Counted from the stretch's first letter, positions 1-8,459 are shown. The stretch is DNA of 38,901 nucleotides from Butyricicoccus sp. Marseille-Q5471 (GCF_951230135.1 NZ_CATNVC010000018.1:1-38901), one strand, 5' to 3'. Made by a program: numbers and translations. Notes: generated by a model from the letters alone, not told the origin.

Positions 1-124
1 TACTTGTAAATTGTGTAAATTACTTTAAAAACCTTAACGATGGAACGCCGTATGAGGGGAAACTCTCACGTACGGTGTGGAGTGGGGGAAAATCCTGCGA
101 TTACTTCAAGGGATTACCTATCAC
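1..124 (+). ncRNA. 3' end of a group II intron (domains V and VI)
   Basis: Bases about 44-79 fold as a group II intron domain V. The lower stem pairs CCGTA (48-52) with TACGG (71-75). A two-base CG bulge lies on the 3' side, and the upper stem GAG/CTC is capped by a GAAA-type loop. A domain VI-like hairpin follows (roughly 91-115, AATCC pairing with GGATT), then a pyrimidine-rich 3' end near TATCAC. The reverse transcriptase and 5' domains lie outside the window. The exact 3' splice site (about 124-128) is estimated. Group II introns are retroelements that splice from the host transcript, so the interrupted gene may still be expressed. Confidence 0.8.
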
Positions 125-207
125 TATCGGCTCCGGCAATCCTGTTCGCCTGTTTGGTGTTCACCCTGACAGCGCCATTATACATCTGGCAGGTGCTGGG
201 GATGTAG
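125..207 (+). pseudogene. C-terminal tail of the membrane-protein gene interrupted by the intron (3' exon)
   Basis: Downstream of the intron end, one frame encodes a strongly hydrophobic tail (APAILFACLVFTLTAPLYIW, then QVLGM) and stops at TAG 205-207. It looks like the last membrane helix of a protein whose 5' part is upstream of the intron and outside the window. From its position just before a VirB6/TrbL-like gene it probably belongs to the conjugation or Tad-like secretion apparatus, but I cannot name the family. If the intron splices, the gene may be intact, so 'pseudogene' here only means a partial, interrupted coding sequence. Confidence 0.45.
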
Positions 208-225
208 CGGAGGAAAAGCAATGTT

Positions 226-399
226 TTACTCCTCCTCCGGCTTGTCCATCAGGCGCAGCGGCGTGTCGTCCGCATCCATATACATTTCCTCGCACTCCTG
301 CTGGGCGGTGCGCATGATATGAGCCGCCTGAGAAACGAGTGCCTCGGCATCGGTTACTGCGCTAAACACTTTATGATAAAGTTTTTTGTAATCTGCCAC
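226..399 (-). CDS. Small conserved ICE/phage-type hypothetical protein (57 aa)
   Basis: Reverse-strand gene encoding a short, mostly helical, acidic protein that starts (M/V)ADYKKLYHKVF and contains AQQECEEMYM. From memory, similar small proteins of unknown function occur in clostridial prophages and ICEs. I chose the GTG start at 399 because a strong AAAGGAGGT lies 6 nt upstream; the in-frame ATG at 417 overlaps the sequence just before that ribosome site. A good sigma-A promoter lies upstream on the same strand, which supports a real gene read against its neighbours. It converges on the intron-interrupted gene ending at 207. It has no signal peptide or membrane segment, and its function is unknown. 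Confidence 0.72.
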   Translation of the reverse strand: MADYKKLYHKVFSAVTDAEALVSQAAHIMRTAQQECEEMYMDADDTPLRLMDKPEEE

Positions 400-443
400 A
401 CAAATACCTCCTTTCATTTTTTCGGCGGCCTCCGTTGTGTGGT

Positions 444-472
444 ATTAAAGCTCTAAAAAAGCTGATTGTCAA
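444..472 (-). promoter_or_regulatory. Sigma-A promoter for the small reverse-strand gene
   Basis: Read on the reverse strand there is TTGACA (plus-strand 467-472), a spacer of exactly 17 bp, then TTTAAT (plus-strand 444-449). Transcription would start near 437 and run leftwards into the gene at 399. The rest of 400-563 contains only this promoter and the ribosome site of the next forward gene. Confidence 0.7.
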
Positions 473-563
473 GTCATAAATCAATCCTGCAGCCGCATCT
501 CAAATACCCACTAAAAATGTACTTGGGCTGTGGCTGCGGTGACGAAAGGAGTGATGACTTCAA

Positions 564-1466
564 ATGTTCATTTGGGATTTTATCGCCGACACTGTCCTCG
601 GTCAGATTGTGGATTGGATCTACGGTCAGATTGTGGGCTTCCTCGGCGATTTTTTTATGCAGATGGGAAACATGGGAGCCGACCTGTTCACCATGAGCTG
701 GGTACAGTCCATCGTCCTGTTCTTCTCCTATCTGGCATGGGCGCTCTACGGTGTCGGCCTTGTGGTCGCCGCCTTTGAATGCGGAATCGAATATCAATCC
801 GGCAGAGGCAGCATCAAAGACACTGCCCTCAACGCCATCAAGGGCTTTATGGCCGTTGGCCTGTTTACCACTGTGCCGGTGGAACTGTATAAGCTGTCGG
901 TGTCCCTGCAGGGCAGCCTCACTGCCGGGATTACCGGTCTTGGAACCGACTTCGGCACGGTAGCCGGAAATATCATCACCTCGCTGCAGGATGCCGGAAA
1001 TTTGGAGCAGGCCATGACCAGCAATGTGTTTGGCGGTCTATCTGCTATCACCAGCCCCATCATGATGATCTTTATATTGATCCTAATGGGCTATTCGGTC
1101 ATTAAAATATTCTTCGCCAACCTGAAGCGAGGCGGCATCCTGCTCATTCAAATTGCTGTGGGGAGCCTGTATATGTTTTCCGTTCCCCGTGGCTATATTG
1201 ACGGCTTTGTCTCATGGAGCAAGCAGGTCATCGGCCTGTGCCTCACAGCATTTTTGCAGGCAACGGTGCTGATTGCAGGACTCATGGTGGTGAAAGACCA
1301 TGCTCTCCTCGGCCTTGGGCTGATGCTGGCGGCAGGAGAAATCCCCCGCATTGCCGGACAGTTCGGGCTGGACACCTCCACCAAGGCAAACCTCATGAGT
1401 ACGATGTATGCGGCGCAGACAGCGGTGAACATGACCAAAACGGTGATACAGGCGGTGGCGAAATGA
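564..1466 (+). CDS. VirB6/TrbL-like conjugation channel membrane protein
   Basis: A 300-aa polytopic membrane protein with at least six hydrophobic segments (for example around residues 48-70, 90-110, 165-190 and 205-225, plus a long hydrophobic stretch near 225-265). It matches the conserved TrbL/VirB6-like protein that sits before PrgI and VirB4 in Tn1549-type elements, where it is thought to form part of the inner-membrane translocation channel. The ATG at 564 follows AAAGGAG with somewhat long spacing (about 13 nt). The stop codon overlaps the next start (ATGA at 1463-1466), which indicates translational coupling. The length is normal and no damage is visible. Confidence 0.85.
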   Translation: MFIWDFIADTVLGQIVDWIYGQIVGFLGDFFMQMGNMGADLFTMSWVQSIVLFFSYLAWALYGVGLVVAAFECGIEYQSGRGSIKDTALNAIKGFMAVGLFTTVPVELYKLSVSLQGSLTAGITGLGTDFGTVAGNIITSLQDAGNLEQAMTSNVFGGLSAITSPIMMIFILILMGYSVIKIFFANLKRGGILLIQIAVGSLYMFSVPRGYIDGFVSWSKQVIGLCLTAFLQATVLIAGLMVVKDHALLGLGLMLAAGEIPRIAGQFGLDTSTKANLMSTMYAAQTAVNMTKTVIQAVAK

Positions 1467-2029
1467 GTGAGCATAAGCTGGTCTACATCGCCTCTCCTTA
1501 CGCCGGTGATGTGCTGAAAAATATTGAATTTGCAAAGGCAGCCTGCCGCTATGCAATGAGGCAGAACTGTACGCCGGTAGCTGTGCATCTTTTATATCCG
1601 CAATTTTTGGATGACAACGATCTGGTGCAGCGAAGTGCCGGTCTCACAATGGGGCATCGGGTGCTTCTGGCCTGTGACGAGCTGTGGGTGTGCGGCGAGC
1701 GCATATCCAGCGGTATGGCTGCCGAAATCACAGAGGCAAAAAAGCTGGGTATCCCTGTCCGGGAGGTATCCGCCGAACAAATACAAGGAGGTCTTGCAAT
1801 GGATAAAAAATATGGCGTATGGGCGGTGCGCAGCGCTGCATCGGTCTGCGGTGCGGCACAAAGCTGGTGCAAGCAAGGCGGCAAGCCGATGGAGTTTGAT
1901 ATGATGGAGCAGGCCGTCGAGTATGCTGACCAGCTCAATAAAAACCTCGCTACCATGAATGTACATTATTACCCCAAGGAAATGGAGCCGAAGCTGAGTC
2001 AAGGTTCCGGTTTTTCTATGCGGATGTAA
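1463..2029 (+). CDS. DUF4406 (nucleoside deoxyribosyltransferase-like) protein with C-terminal extension
   Basis: This is a 188-aa product. Residues 1-110 match the DUF4406 family, which is related to nucleoside 2-deoxyribosyltransferases: YIASPYAGD near the N-terminus, LLYPQFLDD in the middle, then CDELWVCGERISSGM and EAKKLGIPV. The catalytic activity of this family is not established. The start overlaps the stop of the VirB6-like gene. Residues 113-188 form an unrelated short domain (begins MDKKYGVWAVRSA) that has its own strong ribosome site and in-frame ATG, so it may also be made separately (see the next entry). The gene lies within the conjugation operon, but its role in transfer is unknown. 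Confidence 0.8.
   Translation: MSEHKLVYIASPYAGDVLKNIEFAKAACRYAMRQNCTPVAVHLLYPQFLDDNDLVQRSAGLTMGHRVLLACDELWVCGERISSGMAAEITEAKKLGIPVREVSAEQIQGGLAMDKKYGVWAVRSAASVCGAAQSWCKQGGKPMEFDMMEQAVEYADQLNKNLATMNVHYYPKEMEPKLSQGSGFSMRM
1799..2029 (+). CDS. Possible independently translated 76-aa protein inside the DUF4406 ORF
   Basis: An AAGGAGGT ribosome site at 1785-1792 precedes an in-frame ATG at 1799 by 6-7 nt. The downstream 76 residues (MDKKYGVWAVRSAAS onwards, with a helical MMEQAVEYADQLNKNL stretch) look like a small stand-alone protein. The DUF4406 domain ends just before it. Either the stop codon of the upstream gene was lost and the two proteins became fused, or both a long and a short product are made. 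I see no catalytic motif and no membrane segment. Confidence 0.55.
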   Translation: MDKKYGVWAVRSAASVCGAAQSWCKQGGKPMEFDMMEQAVEYADQLNKNLATMNVHYYPKEMEPKLSQGSGFSMRM

Positions 2030-2041
2030 AGGAGGTGCCTC

Positions 2042-2311
2042 ATGTATATCTACCCCGACCACTTAAGGGCAAAGGCAACCCTCTGGCTGTGGCAGCTTCG
2101 GGATATCGGCATCATCGGCGTGGCGCTTCTTCTCTCTGTGCTTGCAATTTCCCAGCTTGGACTGGCGCTTCCCATCGTGATGACCGCCGTCTACGCCTTT
2201 TTAACCATACAATTTGAGGACACAAGTATTCTGGATTTTCTCCGGTATGCCTGTGCTTTTTTTATGACCAAGCAGCAATTCTACGAATGGAGGTATACGC
2301 CAAGTGAGTAA
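2042..2311 (+). CDS. PrgI-family (VirB3-like) conjugation membrane protein
   Basis: An 89-aa protein with the PrgI layout: a short N-terminal region (YPDHLRAKATLWLWQLRD), two adjacent membrane helices (about residues 24-60), then a conserved cytoplasmic tail with FEDTSILDFLRYA and a terminal YEWR. PrgI/VirB3 proteins partner with VirB4 in the inner-membrane complex of type IV secretion systems. An AAAGGAGGT lies just upstream of the ATG. The 3' end overlaps the GTG start of the next gene. Confidence 0.85.
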   Translation: MYIYPDHLRAKATLWLWQLRDIGIIGVALLLSVLAISQLGLALPIVMTAVYAFLTIQFEDTSILDFLRYACAFFMTKQQFYEWRYTPSE

Positions 2312-2894
2312 AAAAGCAAAGCAGGAGGCAAAACAGCGAGCCTCCACCCGTCAGCTCATCGGTACCAAGGCTGTCACCGATTACAGCCTGCAGACCTACG
2401 GTCATGGCGAGCTGGTGTATTTTATCATCAAGCCCAGCAACATCTCGGTGCTGTCCGAGGCCAGCATTAGCACCCGAATCTATGCGTTGATGAACGTGCT
2501 TAAAGGCATCGCCGAGATTGAACTGATGTGTTTAAATAGCCGGGAAAACTTCGAGGACAACAAACGGTTTCTCCGCAGCCGCATTGAACAGGAGCAGAAT
2601 CCTGTGGTGCGAAAGCTGCTGGAGCAAGACCTGTCCTTCCTTGACAGGATACAGGTACAGATGGCGACCGCAAGGGAGTTTCTCATTCTCATTCGCCTGC
2701 GGGATGAAAAAGAAAAAGAGGTGTTTCCGTATCTGTCCCGCATCGAAAAGTCCTTGAAAGAGCAGGGCTTTTCCGTAAAGCGAGCCGATAAGGAGGACAT
2801 CAAGCGCATCCTTGCGGTCTATTTCGAGCAGAACGTCACGACCGAAAAATTTGAGGACTTTGACGGCGAAAGGTGGGTGATTTTTAATGAGTAA
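2304..2894 (+). CDS. VirB4 N-terminal-domain-like conjugation protein (196 aa)
   Basis: This soluble, charged protein resembles the N-terminal non-ATPase domain of VirB4/TraC/CagE proteins. It has a lysine-rich N-terminus, a segment like YFIIKPSNISVLSEASISTR, a long helical middle (EQEQNPVVRKLLEQDLSFLD) and a C-terminal EKSLKEQGFSVKRADKEDIKRIL. The GTG at 2304 is the chosen start; GGAGGT lies about 10 nt upstream. It overlaps both neighbours, and the ATPase follows directly, so VirB4 appears to be split into two coupled genes here. The same architecture recurs, fused to an ATPase, at 19153-20490. Confidence 0.7.
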   Translation: MSKKAKQEAKQRASTRQLIGTKAVTDYSLQTYGHGELVYFIIKPSNISVLSEASISTRIYALMNVLKGIAEIELMCLNSRENFEDNKRFLRSRIEQEQNPVVRKLLEQDLSFLDRIQVQMATAREFLILIRLRDEKEKEVFPYLSRIEKSLKEQGFSVKRADKEDIKRILAVYFEQNVTTEKFEDFDGERWVIFNE

Positions 2895-4611
2895 AAACAG
2901 AAGAAAAACAGCAATGCAGGAACCGGAGGATGTGCGCATCCAAGGATTTCTGGATATGATCGCCCCTTCGGTCATCAAATTCAACACCGACCACTTTATC
3001 TGCGGGAACACCTACCGCTGTGTGTGGGCGCTCAGAGAATACCCCACTGCCACTGAGGAACAGGCAATCCTACGGCATTTGGGGGAAAAGGATGGCGTTA
3101 CCCTGCGCATCTACACCCGCCATGTCACCCCGGTGGAGGAAAAGAAAATTATCAGCAACGCTGCCAATAAGAACCGGCTGAACAAATCCAACACCAACGA
3201 TTTACAGCAGACGGTTATGGCCGAAAGCAATCTGCAGGATGTGGCCACCATTGTGGCACAGGCGCACCGGAACCGGGAACCCTTCATCCACTCGGCTGTA
3301 TATATTGAGCTGTCCGCACACGATTTGGATCAGCTGAAGCTCCTCCAGACAGAGGTGATGACCGAACTGATCCGCAGCAAGCTCAATGTGGACAGGCTGA
3401 TGCTCCGACAGCAGCAAGGCTTCCAATGCGTGATGCCAAGCGGCTTTAATGTGTTTCGTGACCAATTTGAACGGGTGCTGCCTGCCTCCAGTGTGGCCAA
3501 CCTCTATCCCTTCAATTATTCGGGCAAAACCGATGCCAATGGTTTTTATATTGGCCGTGATAAGTTCGGCAGCAATGTGCTGGCAGACTTTAATAAGCGA
3601 GCCGATGACAAAACCAACGCCAATATCTTAATTCTCGGAAACAGCGGTCAGGGTAAATCTCATCTGCTCAAGCTCATTCTCACCAATCTCCGGGAATCCG
3701 GCATGAATGTGTGCGCCCTCGATCCGGAAATGGAGTACGAGGATCTGACCAATAACCTCGGCGGCTGCTTTATCGACCTTATGTCCGGTGAGTTTATCAT
3801 CAATGTGCTGGAACCGAAAACATGGGATGAAAACGGTAGCCCGGAGGATAAGGATGCGCCGCAGACCTTCCGGATCAGCAGCAGACTCAGTCAGCATATT
3901 TCCTTTCTCAAGGATTTTTTCCGCACCTACAAGGACTTTTCCGACCGGGAGATCGACACCATTGAAATCATGCTGCAGAAGCTGTACGCCAAGTTCGGCA
4001 TCAGCGATGGGGCTGATTTTGACCGGCTGACAGCTACCGATTATCCTATTCTGTCCGATTTGTATGGGCTGATTTATGACGAGTACAAGGCCTATGATGA
4101 GAGCCAGCGGCAGCTGTATACCGCCGAGCTGCTCCAGAATATCCTGCTGGGGCTGCATTCCATCTGCAAGGGTGCGGAAAGTAAATTCTTTGACGGACAC
4201 ACCAATATCACCGATTCCAGCTTTGTCACCTTTGGTGTGAAAGGACTCTTGCAGGCCAGCAGGAGCCTGAAAAACGCCCTGCTGTTTAACATTCTGTCCT
4301 ACATGAGCAACGAGCTGCTGACCAATGGCAATACCGCCGCCAGCATTGATGAGTTTTACCTGTTCCTCACCAACCTCACCGCCGTGGAATATGTCCGAAA
4401 CTTCTCCAAGCGTGTGCGTAAAAAGGACTCGGCGGTGATCATCGCCAGTCAAAATCTGGAGGACTTCAATATCGAGGGCATCCGGGAATACACCAAGCCC
4501 CTATTCAGCATCCCAACTCATCAATTCCTGTTCAATGCCGGGAATATTGATGCCAAGTTCTACATCGATACCCTGCAGCTGGAGCAGAGCGAGTACAACC
4601 TGATTCGCTAA
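2887..4611 (+). pseudogene. VirB4/TraE-like conjugation ATPase, C-terminally truncated
   Basis: Motor ATPase of type IV secretion. Walker A ILGNSGQGKSHLL lies near residues 247-259, Walker B SIDEFYLFL near 485-493, and an ASQNLEDF sensor-like motif follows. The ORF stops at residue 574, immediately after YNLIR, exactly where homology to a reverse-strand tetracycline-resistance gene begins. The TAA is created at this junction. From memory, family members continue for a few dozen residues, so the C-terminal end is missing. It may be partly active, but transfer is likely impaired. The start overlaps the previous gene by 8 nt. Confidence 0.85.
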
Positions 4612-5773
4612 TATCGTTGCTTCTGGAATCCAATTTATATTGCAAAAGAGGATCTGTTTCCGCCAGTTCCGATAAGGCTTCTAACAGAAAAGTTCTGTCG
4701 GAAGAAAGGACAGGGGAAATGTTCGCCTGCATGATCAGATTATTGTTGTGTAGAATCAAATTCCTTTCAGGAATTGTTCCTATGGAGTCCCCAATCTTTA
4801 GTCGCATTTCATTTGGAAAAATAGCAATATCACCGCATTCGACTTTTTCGGTTTCTACCATTTTTCCATTGCTTGAGGTCTCTAATTTTTTAATTTTTAT
4901 ACTGTCAGAATGATCTTGCAGGGTTAGTACGTCACGTGATTTAATGGAACCTCCAAAAATGCGCATATATGTGCGTTTGTTTCGATTATCATCTCTTTCA
5001 ACTTTGTATACCAATGCAGCAAGATTAGAGTTGGGTGGAGACATAAATGGAGTGAATTCCATGAGAATCGCATCCATGAGTTCTTTCGTGCCAATATGTT
5101 TCAGAGCACTGCCGTGGTAAACAGGCAAAAGAGTACCATCATTTATATTTTTTCTTCTGCTCTCTAACAGTTCCTCCGCCGTAATGGGCTGATCCATAAC
5201 ATATTTTTTTAGCAAAGCATCATCCGTTTCAATAATCGTGTCTTTAAATTCTTCAGACAACGGATTCAGAGTTTTGGGCAAAAGAGAGATTCTATTTGTA
5301 ATGCTCTGCATGATAAGAATATGAGAGGACAATTTAGCTCTGATATCCTCATAGAGGGAATCAAAATCAATATCCGGTTGATCGATCTTATTAATAAAAA
5401 TCAAAGCAGGAAGTTTCCTTTTTCGTATTGCATCGAAAAGGATACGTGTTTGTGCCTGAATGCCGTCTTTGGCAGAGATCAGCAAGATAGCGCCATCCAA
5501 CACATTCAATGAGCGCTCTACCTCTGAATAAAAATCGATATGTCCAGGCGTATCAATCAAATTGACTTTGACATGGCCCCATTGATAAGATGCTATGGAT
5601 GCCTGAATTGTAATGCCCCTTTGCTTTTCAAGTGCCATAGAATCTGTAATCGTTGAACCCCTGTCAACACGCCCGGACTCAGTAATGGTACCGCTGGCAT
5701 AGAGAATACTCTCTGTTAATGTTGTTTTTCCAGCATCTACATGAGCCAAGATGCCGATATTCATTATTTTCAT
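4612..5773 (-). pseudogene. Tetracycline ribosomal-protection GTPase (TetM/O/W-type), C-terminally truncated
   Basis: An EF-G-like translation GTPase. It has G1 AHVDAGKTT near residues 10-18, RGITIQ (G2 region), DTPGH (G3) and NKID (G4), and it opens MKIMNIGILAHVDAGKTT as tetracycline ribosomal-protection proteins do. Homology stops at about residue 388 (DSRSNDIS) of a usual length of about 640. The reading frame then runs 25 more codons antisense through the truncated VirB4 gene to 4532. The C-terminal domains that contact the ribosome are missing, so I do not expect resistance from this copy. GAGGTG precedes the ATG. I cannot assign a tet class. Confidence 0.85.
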
Positions 5774-5795
5774 AAGTCACACCTCATATGATCGT

Positions 5796-5843
5796 TAAAA
5801 GATAAAAGTCCCCTGTGATTGAAATACTTTCATCACAGGGGAC
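5796..5843 (-). terminator. Attenuator hairpin in the leader of the tet-type gene
   Basis: On the reverse strand a perfect 12-bp stem (GTCCCCTGTGAT at 5808-5819 pairing with 5832-5843) continues, after one bulged base, as a further 4-bp stem. It is followed by TTTTATCTTTT leading towards the gene start at 5773. This matches the transcription-attenuation leaders known upstream of tet(M)-type genes. The recombinase fragment begins directly at the outer edge of the stem, so the original promoter appears to have been lost. Confidence 0.75.
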
Positions 5844-5846
5844 TGC

Positions 5847-6512
5847 TACTGCCGGGTCAGCACCGAGCAGGAAGAACAACAGTCCAGCTACGCTGCGCAG
5901 ATTGCTTATTACACCGACAAAATATCCCAAAACAAGGATTGGGAGCTGGCCGGGATATTTGCTGACGAGGGCATCACCGGCACCAGCACCAAAAAGCGTG
6001 ACGAGTTTCTCAAGCTCATGGCGCTCTGTGAAAAGGGCAAGATTGACATGGTGCTGACCAAATCGGTCTCCCGATTTTCGAGGAACACGCTGGATGCCAT
6101 CACCTACATCCGCAAGCTCAAAGCCAAGGGCATCCCGATCATCTTTGAAAAAGAGGGCATCAACACCATGCAGATGGCCAGCGAAATGGCGCTGTGCTTT
6201 CTCAGCGGCTTTGCACAGGCCGAGAGCGAGTCCATCAGCCGCAATGTGACATGGGGCAAGCGCCAGAGCTTCAAGAACGGCAATGTGCCGTTTCAGTATA
6301 AACGCCTGCTGGGTTACGAAAAAGGTGAGGATGGCCAGCCCAAGGTTGTGCCGGAGGAAGCGGAAATGGTCAAGCGAATATTTCGCAGCTATTATGCCGG
6401 AGCCAGCATCAGCAAAATCAAAAAGTCGCTGGAAGCGGACGGTATCCCATCTCCCACCGGCAAAGAGAAGTGGTCGCCGGGTGTTCTCCAGTATATGCTC
6501 CGAAATGACTGA
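5847..6512 (+). pseudogene. Large serine recombinase fragment (both ends missing)
   Basis: In one frame the sequence opens inside the resolvase domain (YCRVSTEQEEQQSSYAAQ, containing the catalytic-serine motif). It continues through GITGTSTKKRDEF, VSRFSRN and an AEMALCFLSGFAQAESESIS helix into the recombinase domain (SISKIKKSLEADGIPSPTGK), then stops at LRND. There is no start codon or N-terminus before YCRVS; the first ATG (6018) lies past the catalytic serine. The zinc-ribbon and coiled-coil C-terminal domains are missing. It is therefore a relic of an earlier mobile-element end, butted against the tet attenuator. Confidence 0.85.
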
Positions 6513-6520
6513 GTTATAAT

Positions 6521-6580
6521 AGACAGTAATCAGAGAAACCTAGTAAACAAGCGGGTTTCACCGATTACGTCTATTTTTTT
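6521..6580 (+). terminator. Rho-independent terminator or leader hairpin before parA
   Basis: AGAC-GTAATC-GAAACC (6521-6540) pairs with GGTTTC-GATTAC-GTCT (about 6554-6572), with small internal loops and a 13-nt apical loop. It is followed by ATTTTTTTAT. It would end transcription from the recombinase relic or attenuate readthrough into parA. Between it and the parA ribosome site are two copies of TTTACCCAA about 15 bp apart (near 6589 and 6604), which could be an operator. Confidence 0.7.
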
Positions 6581-6627
6581 ATACCTTATTTACCCAAACT
6601 CATTTTACCCAAGAAAGGAGTACACCG

Positions 6628-7440
6628 ATGGCAAAAATCATTGCAACTATCAATGAGAAAGGCGGCGTGGGCAAAACTGCCACGGCGACCACGCTTGCCT
6701 ATCTTTTGTCTAAGAGAGGACACCGTACCGCCCTGATTGATTTTGATGGTCAGGGGCATTCCAGTATCATTTTAGGTGTTAGCAACACCAATAAGCTGGA
6801 GGTTACAATCAATACTATGTTACGCAAACTAGTGGAGGGTGAACCCCTGCCCGCCTTGGAGAGCTACATATTTAAGGCTGACAATGGTGTTGACCTGATT
6901 CCTTCCAATTCACAGCTTTTCACCCTTGAGCGAAATCTCTGCAATGTGGATTTCCGTGAGCACATCTTGTCACAATACGTTGATACCTTCAAGGACAGAT
7001 ATGACTACATCATCATCGACTGTATGCCGCAAATGGGTACGCCAATGATTAATGTAATGATGTGTGCTGACAGCATTATAATCCCTACGCAAGCGGAGCT
7101 TTTATCAGCACAGGGACTTTCAGAGATTCTAAAGCATTATCAGATTATCCAGAAAAATAGCAACCACCGTCTGCGTATTGAGGGGATTTTGATTACAATG
7201 GATTCCCCCAACACCATTCTGTCCGCACAGGTAAACGATATGATCCAGCGTGGATTTGCGGATAAGGTTCCTATTTTCAAAACGCACATTCCACGTTCCA
7301 TCAAGGTAGCGGAGTCAGTGGGATATCATCGGACTATCTGCGAGTTCTTACCGGAAAATCCTGCCGCAATCGCTTATGAGCAGTTTGCGGACGAACTGCT
7401 TGCAGGGACGCACAAAAAAATAGTGGAAAGGAGCGCATAA
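6628..7440 (+). CDS. parA: ParA/Soj-family ATPase
   Basis: A 270-aa deviant-Walker P-loop ATPase: KGGVGKT at residues 11-17 with the signature lysine, DFDGQGHSS (Walker A') near 38-46, and YIIIDCMPQMG (Walker B) around 130. ParA proteins bind DNA non-specifically and, with ParB, position or stabilise replicons; ICE copies are linked to maintenance of the excised circle. AGAAAGGAG precedes the ATG. Two bases separate its stop from the parB start. The length is normal and there is no visible damage. Confidence 0.92.
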   Translation: MAKIIATINEKGGVGKTATATTLAYLLSKRGHRTALIDFDGQGHSSIILGVSNTNKLEVTINTMLRKLVEGEPLPALESYIFKADNGVDLIPSNSQLFTLERNLCNVDFREHILSQYVDTFKDRYDYIIIDCMPQMGTPMINVMMCADSIIIPTQAELLSAQGLSEILKHYQIIQKNSNHRLRIEGILITMDSPNTILSAQVNDMIQRGFADKVPIFKTHIPRSIKVAESVGYHRTICEFLPENPAAIAYEQFADELLAGTHKKIVERSA

Positions 7441-7442
7441 GT

Positions 7443-8459
7443 ATGGCTACACCCAAACCGAAAGCCCGTTTTGTAGACTTTGAAGAAATGATGAGTATCG
7501 AACCGCAGCAAGATATCGCCCCTGCTCCTGTGCAGGGCGGTATCTTGGAAATGGATTTCAGCCTTATGGAGTCCTTTCCAAATCACAGGTTTAAGCTCTA
7601 TGAAGGACAGCAGTTAGCGGATATGGTGGAGAGCATTCGCCAGTTTGGTATCCTGCTGCCCATTATTCTTTGGCATACCGAGGACGGGCAGTACATCATT
7701 CTGAGTGGACACAATCGTAAAAATGCCGCTCAACTTGCGGGGCTGACTAAAGGCCCCGTTATTATCCGTGAAAACCTGACCTATGAGGATGCAGTTTTAA
7801 TTGTTACAGAAACCAATCTGCGCCAGCGTTCTTTCTCCGATATGAGCCATTCGGAACGTGCCTATTGCCTTGCCCAGCATTATGAAGCACTCAAATCACA
7901 GGGTAAGAGAAGCGACCTTTTAGCAGAGATTGAAACGCTCTTAAACCCGCATGGCTTCGAGGAAAACTCAACTTCTGTTCAAGTTGAACAGAAGTTGGAA
8001 AGCAGAGAAAAAGTTGGACAGGAATATGGGCTTTCTGCATCAAAAGTAGGACGTTATATCCGTATTTCAAACTTAATTGAACCACTCATTGCAAAGGTTG
8101 ATACGGAAGAAATATCTTTCCTTGCCGCCTATGACCTTTCCTTTGTAGAGGACACGGCAAAGCAACAGCAGATTTCTGACCTTATGGATTCAGACAGCTA
8201 TAAGGTGGATATGAAAAAGGCGGAGTTGTTCCATAGCTACTATGAAACTGGTAAACTGACCGATACTGCTATCGTGCAAATCTTATCAGGCGAGAAAACC
8301 CGCAAACCAAAAAGCAGTAAGCCGCAGCCCGTCAAAATTAAGCCTGCTGTCATTTCTAAATATTTTACCCCACAGCAGACTCAAAAGGAAATTGAAGAAA
8401 CCATTGATAAGGCATTGGCCCTGTACTTTGAAAATCAGAATAAGGAGGTGGCATCTTGA
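7443..8459 (+). CDS. parB: ParB/Spo0J-family partition protein
   Basis: A 338-aa protein with the ParB N-terminal domain (LADMVESIRQFGILLPIILW, then ILSGHNRKNAAQLAG at about residues 80-100). A central helix-turn-helix region follows (SASKVGRYIRISNLIEPL near 195-215), and the C-terminal tail is basic. ParB proteins are CTP-dependent clamps that load at palindromic parS sites. The coding sequence contains a perfect 29-bp palindrome (separate entry). Its stop overlaps the TTG start of the next gene, indicating an operon with parA and the giant methylase gene. Confidence 0.9.
   Translation: MATPKPKARFVDFEEMMSIEPQQDIAPAPVQGGILEMDFSLMESFPNHRFKLYEGQQLADMVESIRQFGILLPIILWHTEDGQYIILSGHNRKNAAQLAGLTKGPVIIRENLTYEDAVLIVTETNLRQRSFSDMSHSERAYCLAQHYEALKSQGKRSDLLAEIETLLNPHGFEENSTSVQVEQKLESREKVGQEYGLSASKVGRYIRISNLIEPLIAKVDTEEISFLAAYDLSFVEDTAKQQQISDLMDSDSYKVDMKKAELFHSYYETGKLTDTAIVQILSGEKTRKPKSSKPQPVKIKPAVISKYFTPQQTQKEIEETIDKALALYFENQNKEVAS
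7969..7997 (+). repeat. Perfect 29-bp palindrome inside parB (candidate parS or operator)
   Basis: Arms CAACTTCTGTTCAA and TTGAACAGAAGTTG flank a single central G. It encodes STSVQVEQKLE, a weakly constrained stretch between the N-terminal and helix-turn-helix regions of ParB. It differs from the Bacillus chromosomal parS sequence. Partition systems often carry their binding site next to or within parAB, so a cis site is a reasonable guess. Confidence 0.6.

Noticed and set aside
75-317. 80-aa forward ORF across the intron end
   Set aside because: It begins inside group II intron domain V and runs out of frame with the hydrophobic 3' exon.
3628-4452. 274-aa reverse-strand ORF opposite VirB4
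   Set aside because: It mirrors the conserved VirB4 ATPase frame and has no supporting motifs.
4612-5773. Functional tetracycline-resistance gene
   Set aside because: About 40 percent of the protein, including the ribosome-contacting C-terminal domains, is missing, and no promoter remains upstream of the attenuator.
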